Assembly: GCA_035644475.1 (NCBI GenBank)
Contig: DASQOL010000183.1
Coordinates: 1 to 37,456, forward strand
DNA length: 37,456 nt
Origin: FEN-1219 sp035644475
GTDB taxonomy: Bacteria; Pseudomonadota; Gammaproteobacteria; Steroidobacterales; Rariloculaceae
Direction of reading: 5' to 3'
Below are positions 17,447 to 25,187 of the stretch, in pieces (within the stretch, counting starts at the first letter, position 1; each line of letters opens with the position of its first letter). Below the pieces are notes generated by a model. It was not told the origin of the DNA. It did not search any database and worked only from the letters and a program-made list of their open reading frames with translations. Position numbers and translations under genes: made by a program.

Positions 17447-19783
17447 TCAGAATAGGTCGGCCTGTCGCCGGTCCCCGATCACGCGCTCGAAGTCGAGCCG
17501 GAGCGCTTCGAGCACGGGTTCCGCGACCGGCCGCACCTGCTTTTCGACGTAGTGCTCGCGGTCGAGCGGGTGCTTGCGGTTGTCGAGCGGCTCGGGGCCG
17601 GCGCTCGTCACGACGTAGCTCACGGTGCGGCCCTGCGGCTTGCCGGACTTGCGGGCGGCAGCTACGTGCGGCGGCGTGCTCGCCGTGTAGTCGTCGGCCG
17701 CCTTGCGCAGGTTCTTGCGGTAGACGAGCTCGTCGTCGAGCTTGCCCGCTCGCACCTGGCGTACGACGTCGGCGAGATAGCCGTCGACGGGCCGGTCGGT
17801 GAAGAGCCGCGTGTAGAGCTCGCGCTGCACACGCTTCGCGAGCGCGGTCCAGTCGCGGCGCACGACCTCGAGGCCCACGAATTCAACTTCGCCGCCGTGG
17901 ACGAGGCCGGCGTAGCGCTTGCTCGCCCCGCGTGCGCTCCCGCGCGCGTGCGGCAGAAACAGCTTCGCGTAGAGCTTCTCGAACTCGAGCTCGAGCCGGC
18001 TCTCGCGCTGCCAGCGGTCGGCGATGTGCCGCTCCAAGTCCGCGTTGAGCTCGTCGACGAGCCGGCGCGCGAGCCGCTGCGCTTCGTCGCCGTCGTCGCG
18101 GCCGGAGCGGACGAACAGGCTGTCGGTGTCGCCGTACAGGACGTCGAAGCCCGCGGCCTCGAACCAGCGCTTCGACCAGAGCAGCATCTCGCGCCCCATG
18201 CCGGTGATCGAGTTCGCGAGCGCCGGGTTGTAGAACCGGCACGCGGGCGTGCCGAGCACGCCGTAGAAAGAGTTCATCAGGATCTTGATGGCTTGCGACG
18301 CGACGGCGTCGCCGCGCTTCTTCGCCGCCTCGCGCCGCGGGAAGAGCTCGTCGAGCATCCCCGGCAGGATTGCGGGCTCGCGACGGAACGCGCCCTCGAC
18401 CGTGCGGATCAAGTCGTCGCTTAAGACGGGCTCGGGCACGTAGGCGAGCGGGTCGATGTTGAACGTGCGGATGATCGACGGATACAGGCTCTTGAAGTCG
18501 AACACCCAGACGTTCGGGTGGAGGCCCGTGACCGGCTCGAGCACGTGGCCGCCTTGCTGCGCCGCGTAGACGCGCGAGTCGTCGCCGCGCACCGTGGGCG
18601 CGACCACGTCGAGCCGCTCGAGCTCGGAGAGATACAGGAAATCGAACGACGCGATGCTCGCGGCCACGCGGTCGGGCGTCATGCCGGTGAGCGCGCTGCG
18701 CGCGAACGCGAGCCGCACGAGGTCGAGCTTCATCACGATGTCGAACGCGAGCCGCGCGTCGGTGCGCGCGTAGAGCGCGAACGCGGCGAGGTCGTGCTCG
18801 TAGTTGTGCTGGATCTCGGCGACGCGGTCGCGCGCGTCGCCCGCCACCGCTTTGCCCTCGCCGAGCACCTCGCGTGCGACGGCGTCGAGCGAGTAATCGT
18901 CCATCCGTACGAACGCGCCGCGCAGGAGATCGATGCCGTCGAGCGCGAGCCTCCCCGGGATCGACGCCTGGCCGCTGCCGAAGTAGCCCTCGGCCTTGCG
19001 CAGCCGCAGCGCACCGGGCTCGCGGCCGAGCTCGAACGGATGGCGCAGCCGCGCCGCGATCCTCTGTAGCACGGTCAAGTCGAAGTCGATCGTGTTCCAT
19101 CCCGTGAGCACGTCGGGATCGAAACTCGCGACGCGCCCGCAGAACGCGTCGAGCGCGGCCTTCTCGTCGGCGCAGCGCGTCGCGCGGTCGGGCATCGTGC
19201 GGCCCGCGGGGTCCACGATCAGCACCTCGTCGACGCCGGGCGCGTAGAGCGAGATCGCGAGGAGGCGGGTGGCTTGCGCGTCGGTCTCGATGTCGAACGA
19301 CAGCACGCGCGGCTCGAGCGTCACGGCCGCCGGCCGCAACGTGGGGTTGTCGAACCTGCAGGCGATGCCGCCGGCGCCCCGTGCGGCGTCGCCGACGATC
19401 TCGCAGCCGCCCTTGATGCCGCGCTCGATCAAGTAGCGCGACGCGAAGCGGACGTCGGCCTCGAACGTGTCGATCCCGGCCTTGTGCAGCCGGTCGCGCA
19501 GCGGCGGCACGTCGGGCGGCGCAGCCGTCTCGACGCGGTCGACGGACGCACCCGCGAATGTGCGTTTCGCGGTCGGTTGCAGGCGCGACGCGCCGAGCGC
19601 AGACGCGCGCTCCGCGTCGTCCGCGCGAATGAAGAAGTGCGGGCGCTGCCGGTCGTCGCGGACCAGGAACGTGGCGCCGTCCTCGAGCCGTCCGTAGAGC
19701 TGCACCACCGGGCGGCGCTCGCCGTCGGCTCCCGCCGCGACGCGGTACGTGGCCTGCAGAATGAACCCGCGCGCGACGCTCAT
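17447..19783 (-). CDS. polB: DNA polymerase II (family B)
   Basis: A 778-residue family B polymerase, of the usual length for bacterial Pol II. The 3'-5' exonuclease motifs are intact: FDIET (D164, E166), GWNTIDFD (230-235) and YARTD (338-342). The polymerase motifs are also intact: DFKSLYPSII (429-438), KILMNSFYG (500-508) and YGDTDSLF (550-557). The protein ends QADLF, a sliding-clamp binding motif. Pol II in E. coli is SOS-induced and does translesion synthesis and replication restart; no SOS box is visible upstream here. It is the last gene on the minus strand behind the DoxX/DGPF/ECF sigma genes, 102 bp after the sigma gene, with a REP-like arm in between. Operon membership is uncertain. 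Confidence 0.96.
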   Translation of the reverse strand: MSVARGFILQATYRVAAGADGERRPVVQLYGRLEDGATFLVRDDRQRPHFFIRADDAERASALGASRLQPTAKRTFAGASVDRVETAAPPDVPPLRDRLHKAGIDTFEADVRFASRYLIERGIKGGCEIVGDAARGAGGIACRFDNPTLRPAAVTLEPRVLSFDIETDAQATRLLAISLYAPGVDEVLIVDPAGRTMPDRATRCADEKAALDAFCGRVASFDPDVLTGWNTIDFDLTVLQRIAARLRHPFELGREPGALRLRKAEGYFGSGQASIPGRLALDGIDLLRGAFVRMDDYSLDAVAREVLGEGKAVAGDARDRVAEIQHNYEHDLAAFALYARTDARLAFDIVMKLDLVRLAFARSALTGMTPDRVAASIASFDFLYLSELERLDVVAPTVRGDDSRVYAAQQGGHVLEPVTGLHPNVWVFDFKSLYPSIIRTFNIDPLAYVPEPVLSDDLIRTVEGAFRREPAILPGMLDELFPRREAAKKRGDAVASQAIKILMNSFYGVLGTPACRFYNPALANSITGMGREMLLWSKRWFEAAGFDVLYGDTDSLFVRSGRDDGDEAQRLARRLVDELNADLERHIADRWQRESRLELEFEKLYAKLFLPHARGSARGASKRYAGLVHGGEVEFVGLEVVRRDWTALAKRVQRELYTRLFTDRPVDGYLADVVRQVRAGKLDDELVYRKNLRKAADDYTASTPPHVAAARKSGKPQGRTVSYVVTSAGPEPLDNRKHPLDREHYVEKQVRPVAEPVLEALRLDFERVIGDRRQADLF

Positions 19784-19867
19784 GGGGACAGCTTAGGTCT
19801 TCGGGTGTGCCTCTCTTCGGCCGCGCGCAGCCACCGCGACGTCAGCACGGCCGGAGTGAGACACGCC

Positions 19868-19892
19868 CGAAAAGGTAACATGTCCCTAATTT
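19868..19892. repeat. REP-like element A, single arm
   Basis: One arm of the CGAAAA...ACATGTCCC family described at 27667 and 30046. No partner arm is clear. The TAG in the arm is the stop codon of the sigma-factor gene. Confidence 0.7.
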
Positions 19893-21148
19893 AAGTTGCG
19901 GGCGCGGTCGAGCAAGAGCTCGCGCTCGCGTGCGTTGCGCGTGAGCTCCGCCGCGCGCTCGAACTCAGCGCGCGCCTCGGCCGAGCGGCCGAGCTTTGCG
20001 AGCAGGTCGCCGCGCACGCTAGGCAGCAGGTGGTAGCCCTTGAGCGCCGGCTCGCCGGCAATCGTGTCCACCACCTCGAGCCCTGCGGCCGGGCCGAGCG
20101 CCATCGCGACGGCCACGGCGCGGTTGAGCTCCACGATCGGCGACGGCGCCGCCGCTGCGAGCTCGGCATAGAGCTCGGCGATCCGCCGCCAATCGGTATC
20201 CGCGGCCACGACGGCGCGCGCGTGGCACGCGGCGATCTCAGCCTGCAGCACGTACGGGCCGCGCGCACCGCCGAGCCGCGCCGCCCGCGTGAGCGCCTCG
20301 AGCCCCCGCCGGATCAGTAGGCCGTTCCAGCGGCTGCGGTCCTGATCGAGCAGAAGCACGGGCTCGCCCCTCGCGTTGGTCCGCGCCGCGAAGCGCGACG
20401 CCTGGATCTCGAGCAGCGCGGCGAGGCCCTGAACCTCGGGCTCGAGCGGCGCGAGCTCCGTCAGGATTCGGGCGAGCCGCAGCGCGTCCTCGCAGAGACC
20501 GGGGCGCAGCCAGTCGTCGCCGGCGGTCGCCGCATAGCCTTCGTTGAAGATCAGGTAGATCACACCGAGCACGGACGCGAGCCGCTCGGAGAGCTCCTCG
20601 CCGCGCGGCACCTCGTACGGCACCTTCGCGTCCGCGAGCGTGCGCTTGGCGCGCACGATCCGCTGCGCGATCGTGGGCTCCGGCACGAGGAACGCGCGCG
20701 CGATTTCGTCCGTCGTGAGGCCGCCGACCAGGCGCAGCGTGAGGGCGACGCGCGCCTCCACCGAGAGAACGGGATGGCAGGCGGTGAAGATGAGCCGCAG
20801 CATGTCGTCGCCGATCTCGTCGTCGAGTGCCTCCACGAGATCCTCCTCGTGCGTGGCCGGCTCGTCCTCGATCTCGCGCGCGATCTCGGCATGCTTGCGC
20901 GCGAGCATCTTGTTGCGGCGTAGTGCGTCGATCGCGCGGTTCTTCGCCGCGGCCATGAGCCACGCGCCGGGATTGTCGGGGATGCCGGCCCCCGGCCACT
21001 CATTCAACGCGGTGACGAGCGCGTCCTGGGCGAGCTCCTCGGCGAGGCCGACGTCGCGAACGATGCGGGCGAGGCCTGCGATGAGACGCGGGGCTTCGAT
21101 TCGCCAGACCGCGTCTATCGCGCGATGGGTGTCGGTGGTCGTTGTCAT
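19886..21148 (-). CDS. ECF42-type RNA polymerase sigma factor with C-terminal TPR-like extension
   Basis: A 420-residue extended ECF sigma factor from ATG 21148; a GTG two codons upstream is an alternative. Region 2 lies near residues 10-80 (LAEELAQDALVTALNEWP, NPGAWLMAAAKNRAIDALRR). Region 4 lies near 130-180 (LTLRLVGGLTTDEIARAFLV, IAQRIVRAKRTL). After it comes VIYLIFNEGYAA and a long helical C-terminal domain with TPR-like pairs (AELYAELAAAAPSPIVELNRAVAVAM), needed for activity in this group. Neighbouring DGPF and DoxX genes identify it as ECF42, which lacks a classical anti-sigma factor. The last codons and the TAG stop fall in a REP-like arm, so the C-terminus may have been reset by its insertion. 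Confidence 0.92.
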   Translation of the reverse strand: MTTTTDTHRAIDAVWRIEAPRLIAGLARIVRDVGLAEELAQDALVTALNEWPGAGIPDNPGAWLMAAAKNRAIDALRRNKMLARKHAEIAREIEDEPATHEEDLVEALDDEIGDDMLRLIFTACHPVLSVEARVALTLRLVGGLTTDEIARAFLVPEPTIAQRIVRAKRTLADAKVPYEVPRGEELSERLASVLGVIYLIFNEGYAATAGDDWLRPGLCEDALRLARILTELAPLEPEVQGLAALLEIQASRFAARTNARGEPVLLLDQDRSRWNGLLIRRGLEALTRAARLGGARGPYVLQAEIAACHARAVVAADTDWRRIAELYAELAAAAPSPIVELNRAVAVAMALGPAAGLEVVDTIAGEPALKGYHLLPSVRGDLLAKLGRSAEARAEFERAAELTRNARERELLLDRARNLN

Positions 21149-21288
21149 GGCCACCGATCACACCAAATCCCGCGCTACGTCGGCAAGTGTCGCGCGCGCA
21201 TCCATCGTGTCTCGGGGAGGACCCTGCGAGGTGCGACCGCCGCCACCGTCGAGGGTCAACGGCCAAAGGGAGACGCGACCGACGCGAG

Positions 21289-21669
21289 TCAGCCGTGCCG
21301 TGGCCGCGGCGCGTCCCAGGGGCCGTAAAGGCGTCGGACTTCGTTTTCGGCGCGGTAGGACTTGCCGAGGATCTCGCGGTGGATGTCGAGGAAGCGTCGA
21401 GCGTGCGCGATCGCTTCCTCGCGCGAGGCGACTTCGACGATCGCGAAGCCGCCGATGACTTCCTTGGCCTCGGCGAACGGTCCGTCGGTGACGCCGATCT
21501 CGCCGTCTTCGAGCGTGACGCGCGGCCCGCTGAGCGCCATGCCGCCGGTCGCGACTATGACGCCTGCTTTGGTCATCTCCTCGCCGAGCTTGGCGAGCGC
21601 CCTGATCAGCTTTGGATTCGGCGGACCCGTGGGTGCGTCGAGCGACTTGGTGGTCAACAGGAATCTCAT
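21289..21669 (-). CDS. DGPF (YCII-related) domain protein
   Basis: A 126-residue protein. ATG 21669 is preceded by GAAGGATA. It begins MRFLLTTKSL and carries TDGPFAEAKEVIGGFAIVEV, with the DGPF signature at 62-65, then EEAIAHARRFL. The YCII/DGPF fold is a ferredoxin-like dimer whose role is unknown in most cases. It is the standard genomic partner and target of ECF42 sigma factors. It lies between the DoxX-like and sigma genes in the same direction, with gaps of 48 and 140 bp, consistent with one transcript. Confidence 0.93.
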   Translation of the reverse strand: MRFLLTTKSLDAPTGPPNPKLIRALAKLGEEMTKAGVIVATGGMALSGPRVTLEDGEIGVTDGPFAEAKEVIGGFAIVEVASREEAIAHARRFLDIHREILGKSYRAENEVRRLYGPWDAPRPRHG

Positions 21670-21717
21670 GAGGAGTATCCTTCATCAGTAAGAAATCGTT
21701 GAAGTTATCTACGACGC

Positions 21718-22128
21718 TCAGCGTCGACCGAACGGCAACAGCAGCGGCTCGAGCCGTGGATCGCGGAGCACGAGGCCGACCCACATCGGGATCGCTAAAT
21801 AGAGTGAGAAGAGCACGTGCGTGAGCCACGGATCGCCGACTCTCACGTGGGTGGCGATCGCGCCGCCGAATAGGCCGGTCAAGAGGATCGCGCCGAGCAC
21901 TGCAGTGCGGGGCCAGGCGTAGAGCAGGGTACACAGGAGTATGAGCACGCCGAGCGGCCGCGCGATGTCGGGATAGCCGAGCTCCACTTGCGAGTCGACG
22001 ACGGCCTGGATCTTGACCAGCTTGAGCCCGGCGTCGAGGAGCAGGAACAGCACGGGCAGGGCGCTCAAGACGCGCCCGGTCCAGAGCCGCGAGGTCGAGA
22101 CCGACGGGGGTCGAAGGACGGTGGCCAT
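21718..22128 (-). CDS. DoxX-like membrane protein
   Basis: A 136-residue protein. ATG 22128 is supported by GGGAGAA about eight bases upstream; the frame open to 22209 is ignored. Four hydrophobic segments are visible: VLSALPVLFLLLDAGLKLV, PLGVLILLCTLLYA, TAVLGAILLTGLFGGAIATH and WLTHVLFSLYLAIPMWVGLVL. The intervening VDSQVELGYPDIARPLG is typical of DoxX-like family members. Function is unknown; relatives are small quinone- or redox-linked membrane proteins by hypothesis only. As first gene of the DoxX-DGPF-sigma unit, it follows the candidate ECF promoter at 22212-22238. Confidence 0.85.
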   Translation of the reverse strand: MATVLRPPSVSTSRLWTGRVLSALPVLFLLLDAGLKLVKIQAVVDSQVELGYPDIARPLGVLILLCTLLYAWPRTAVLGAILLTGLFGGAIATHVRVGDPWLTHVLFSLYLAIPMWVGLVLRDPRLEPLLLPFGRR

Positions 22129-22211
22129 GACAGTTCTCCCGAAAGTTAGTGGTGACGCTTCGAGCTTGGCCGCCGCCGATCCGGCGTCGTCGAGCCTCGC
22201 TCTATGCACAC

Positions 22212-22238
22212 GACGAACCAGGGGCGGGCGGATCGACA
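22212..22238 (-). promoter_or_regulatory. Candidate ECF42-dependent promoter
   Basis: On the minus strand TGTCGA is followed after 17 bp by CGTC, 84 bp upstream of the DoxX-like ATG. TGTCGA and CGTC-like boxes are the elements reported for ECF42 promoters, recalled from the literature. This suggests the sigma factor reads its own cluster. Confidence 0.6.
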
Positions 22239-22301
22239 GCCTTCAGTGTCTACCTTCGAAAGAATCTATAACCGTATGATTTTACTTACGGACGTGGATC
22301 G

Positions 22302-22775
22302 CTAGTACGGCTCGCCGTTCTTGTGCGCGAAGACCCCACCGGCCGCATGCTGCAGGAGCTGCATGTCGATGTCGGAGTAGTAGCAGTCGTCCTCTTTCTT
22401 GCGGCTACCGACGACGATGAGTCGCGCCACGGCGCCGCTATTGTTCACGATATGGTGCCCGTTGCCGGTGCCCGCCGGAAATCCCGCGACGCTGCCCGGC
22501 GCGAGGGCCGTTTCGCCCTCGTCGGTGACGAGCGTGGGCGTGCCTTCGATCACGTAGACGAGCTCGTCCTCGTGCGTGTGCCAATGGCGCTGCGACGACC
22601 AGCCCCCGGGCTCGAGCGTGAGCAAATGCACGCCGAAGTCCTTGAGACCGAAGGGGTCGCCCAAGTTGCGGTTCGACCTTGCGAGGCAAGGCTTGTCGAA
22701 CGGCGGTGGATAACGCGAGCCCCGCCGCTCGGGGAGGTCGCCAACGGTCATGCTCGGTGGGGTCGTCGCCGCCAT
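22302..22775 (-). CDS. Cupin domain protein
   Basis: A 157-residue small beta-barrel protein. I use the ATG at 22775 (MAATTPPSMTV, GAGAG upstream); the longer frame to 22877 starts inside a REP-like repeat and is probably spurious. Cupin motif 1 is RHWHTHEDELVYVIEG, with the expected His/His/Glu metal ligands. Motif 2 is GFPAGTGNGHHIVNNSG with the fourth His. The C-terminus YYSDIDMQLL resembles small cupins annotated as sugar-binding or transcription-linked, with no proven reaction. It is divergent from the transglycosylase gene over about 125 bp, most of which is REP-like sequence. Confidence 0.88.
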   Translation of the reverse strand: MAATTPPSMTVGDLPERRGSRYPPPFDKPCLARSNRNLGDPFGLKDFGVHLLTLEPGGWSSQRHWHTHEDELVYVIEGTPTLVTDEGETALAPGSVAGFPAGTGNGHHIVNNSGAVARLIVVGSRKKEDDCYYSDIDMQLLQHAAGGVFAHKNGEPY

Positions 22776-22802
22776 TCGTGCGTCTCTCGGTCGCGCGCCA
22801 CG

Positions 22803-22891
22803 GAAGAATTGCGGACATGCTACGTTTTCGTCGGGTCGGCCGAGGGTCTCGGTGCGGCGTAGGCGAAAAGGCAACATGTCCCTATTTTTCG
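22803..22891. repeat. REP-like element B, one arm degenerate
   Basis: The right arm (22864-22891) is intact: CGAAAAGG, ACATGTCCC, TATTTTTCG. The left arm (22803-22830) matches its complement at about 20 of 28 positions. A further arm-like piece, CGAAAGGTAGCATGGCCCG, begins at 22890 and fits the left arm better (GTAGCATG against CATGCTAC), as if one element had inserted into another. Confidence 0.65.
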
Positions 22892-22900
22892 AAAGGTAGC

Positions 22901-23725
22901 ATGGCCCGACGGAGAAAGACGAAGCGCGGTCGCTTGAGCCTCGGCCGATGGCTGCCGCGCAAGGCTGCGCGCCGGCGGTGGTGGCGCGCCTTCCGGAGTG
23001 CGCCGCGGTCGGTGCAGGCGACGCTCGTGCTCGCTCTCGGCGCGGTTCTGTTCTTCGCCGTGAACTGGACCTACCAGGTGGCCCGCAAGCCGTCGGAGCT
23101 CCTGTTCCCCGTGAGCGGCGCGTTCTACAAGGCGCCGAGGGAAACTTGGGGCGCGTACGGCGGACTGTTTCGCCGCCACTCGACCGCGGTGCTCACGCCC
23201 GACCTGCTCGCGGCGCTCGCCCAGGTCGAAGGCTCGGGCAACCCGGTGGTGCGCACCTATTGGCGGTGGTCGCTCACGAACGAGCCGTTCGAGATCTATC
23301 GGCCGGCGTCGAGTGCAGTCGGGATGTATCAGATCACTGACGGCACGTTCGAAGAGGCGCGCCGCTACTGTGTGCACCGGCACGTCGTCGTCGAGCAGGG
23401 ACCGTGGTACGACGTCAAGTCGTGCTGGTTCAACTTCCTGTACACGCGCACGGTGCCGTCGCACGCGGTGGAGCTCACGGCCGCGTACCTCGATAGGAAC
23501 GTGGCGGATGTCTTGGAGCGCCAACGGATCACGGGGGCTACGCTTCGGCAGAAGCAGAATCTCGCGGCGCTGATGCACCTATGCGGCGCGGGTGCGGCGG
23601 CGGCCTACGTGCGCCGCGGATTCTCGTTCACGCCCGGGGAACGCTGCGGCGCGCACGACGCGCGCCTCTATCTCGGACGGGTGACCGCGATGCAGCGCGT
23701 TTTCGCGCAGCTGGCGAGTAGCTAG
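22901..23725 (+). CDS. Membrane-anchored lytic transglycosylase (SLT domain)
   Basis: A 274-residue protein. ATG 22901 has GAAAGG just upstream; both lie in an arm-like piece of REP-like element B. The N-terminus is very basic (MARRRKTKRGR), then a single transmembrane helix at 39-58, giving a type II topology with a periplasmic domain. The transglycosylase core starts about residue 96: LLAALAQVEGSGNP with catalytic E110, then SAVGMYQITDGTFEEARRYC, the GxYQIT signature. Such enzymes cleave peptidoglycan glycan strands, making 1,6-anhydro-muropeptides. Four Cys in the domain suggest disulfides. A single-gene unit, convergent with the DUF6152 pair. Confidence 0.9.
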   Translation: MARRRKTKRGRLSLGRWLPRKAARRRWWRAFRSAPRSVQATLVLALGAVLFFAVNWTYQVARKPSELLFPVSGAFYKAPRETWGAYGGLFRRHSTAVLTPDLLAALAQVEGSGNPVVRTYWRWSLTNEPFEIYRPASSAVGMYQITDGTFEEARRYCVHRHVVVEQGPWYDVKSCWFNFLYTRTVPSHAVELTAAYLDRNVADVLERQRITGATLRQKQNLAALMHLCGAGAAAAYVRRGFSFTPGERCGAHDARLYLGRVTAMQRVFAQLASS

Positions 23726-23735
23726 ATCACCGGCG

Positions 23736-24167
23736 CTATTGGCTCGAGCCGCGGCCCGTGCCGTTGGTTACGCCGAGCTTCTTGCCGCTCGCGAGCACCA
23801 CGCCGACGTAAAGACCGCCCTGGCTGCCGTCGTTCAGCGTGATCGCGTTGCGCAGCGGGTTGACGAACACCGTGATCTTGTCGCCTTCCTGGAGCGCGGT
23901 GCGAGTCCAGCCCTGGTTGATCAACACGTTCGGCGCGGTCATCTCGACGGTCCAGAGGCCGTCGGGCAAGTTCCCTTCGCTCACCCCTTCAACCTTGAAG
24001 GACGCGTGCGGGTTGATCCAGCGGAATTGCCTTACCGTGCCCTCGATTTTCACCACCTTGTCCCCATCGAACGCGGCGGTGGAGTGATGCGCGGTGGCGG
24101 GCAGGACGGTAAGCGCGCCCGCCGTGGCCACGACGGCCGAAAGCGCGATTTTCTGCATCGTATTCAT
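23736..24167 (-). CDS. DUF6152 family exported protein (short form)
   Basis: A 143-residue protein. The signal peptide is MNTMQKIALSAVVATAGALT, ending VLPATA before HHSTAAFD. The mature domain has VKIEGTVRQFRWINPHASF and WTVEMTAPNVLINQGWTR, then a Gly-rich tail. The family is defined only as DUF6152; periplasmic location is inferred. The gene is 10 bp downstream of the 276-residue gene. Its ribosome site TAGGAA overlaps that gene's stop codon, which points to translational coupling. The N-terminal half of the protein at 960-2012 is the same domain. Confidence 0.88.
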   Translation of the reverse strand: MNTMQKIALSAVVATAGALTVLPATAHHSTAAFDGDKVVKIEGTVRQFRWINPHASFKVEGVSEGNLPDGLWTVEMTAPNVLINQGWTRTALQEGDKITVFVNPLRNAITLNDGSQGGLYVGVVLASGKKLGVTNGTGRGSSQ

Positions 24168-24177
24168 GGTGCGGTTC

Positions 24178-25008
24178 CTATTTCTGCAGCCCGGTTTTTC
24201 CCGACTGAGTGCTCGGCAAGTTGTCGTTCAAGTCCGGCAGGCATTCCACCTCGCCGATGTCGGTGTGGTCGACCCGCAGCCAGCGCTTGGTGCTGCGCCA
24301 TTCGCCCTTCCAGCCCTTGGGGTCGGTCATGATGTGCTCGATCTCGAGCACCTCGCCGTTCTCGAGCAGCTTGATGCGCTCCTGCATGCGGAACTGCTCG
24401 GAGATGGGGATGCCGGTGTCGATGAAGTGGTTGTAGGTTTCCATGTACTTGGTGTTCACGACGAGCGTGTCGCCTTCCCAGTGGCCGATCGACTCGCCGT
24501 TGTACGTGAAGATGACCGTGTTCTCGTCGGTGTAATCGCGGCCGTCCAGAAAGATTTGGCGGAAGCCGTTGTTGAAGTTCGAGACCATGTAGATCGCCGT
24601 TGGGATCTGCACCATCGCGATGGGCCAGACGCGCGTCATGAGCATCGGGATGCCGGCGGGGAAGCACTGGCCGATGGCGTCGCGATACGTCTTTCGCTCC
24701 TTCGCGAGTCGCTGACCTTCCTCGAAGTCGAGCTTCGCTTGACCGATAAACTCGGGGTACGACGGCACGCCGTAGCGGAAGTTGCCGAATGCTTCGCTCA
24801 AGTCGACGAACCAGGTGCCCGTGAGGTCGAACGGCGCTTTGGGTCGCTCTTTCTTGAGGTTTTCCGGCGCGAGAGCTCCGAGGTAGCCCTCGTGCTTCGG
24901 GATCATGCCCTTCAGTTTCTCGCGCCGCTCGGCCGCGGTTTGACCGAGCGCGACGCTTGCAACGGCGAGTGCCGCCACGAACACTGTCAAGGTCCTGAGT
25001 ACGGCCAT
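24178..25008 (-). CDS. Exported protein of unknown function, DUF6152 partner
   Basis: A 276-residue protein. I start at ATG 25008, with AAGGGGGA upstream; the earlier start at 25098 would put a Cys-rich stretch before the signal peptide. The signal is MAVLRTLTVFVAALAVASVA, cut near LGQTA. Segments to note are DLTGTWFVDLSEAFGNFRYG (a beta-barrel-like opening), ESIGHWEGDTLVVNT and FRMQERIKLLENGEVLEIEH. The SIGxWEGxTLVVxT block is shared with the C-terminal half of the 960-2012 protein. No catalytic motif is seen and I cannot assign a function. It is the first gene of a two-gene unit with the short DUF6152 protein, divergent from the histidine kinase. Confidence 0.85.
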   Translation of the reverse strand: MAVLRTLTVFVAALAVASVALGQTAAERREKLKGMIPKHEGYLGALAPENLKKERPKAPFDLTGTWFVDLSEAFGNFRYGVPSYPEFIGQAKLDFEEGQRLAKERKTYRDAIGQCFPAGIPMLMTRVWPIAMVQIPTAIYMVSNFNNGFRQIFLDGRDYTDENTVIFTYNGESIGHWEGDTLVVNTKYMETYNHFIDTGIPISEQFRMQERIKLLENGEVLEIEHIMTDPKGWKGEWRSTKRWLRVDHTDIGEVECLPDLNDNLPSTQSGKTGLQK

Positions 25009-25187
25009 CGTTCCCCCTTCGACCATTTCCGTGCCCGCCCGGGCCGGGCAACAGCACTCTAGCACGCCCACTGATTGTAGCCGTTCTTCCTGGAGCATCG
25101 CTTAGAATCGTTCAGAATTCACGCGAGAGGACTTCGGGGTGCAGTGCGTCGGCGTCTTGGCCGCGCGCCGCTCCGGGGGAGTGGTTC

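Noticed and set aside
22776..22877. Longer N-terminus of the cupin protein
   Set aside because: The extra residues are translated from REP-like element B. Cupin homology begins well after the internal ATG at 22775.
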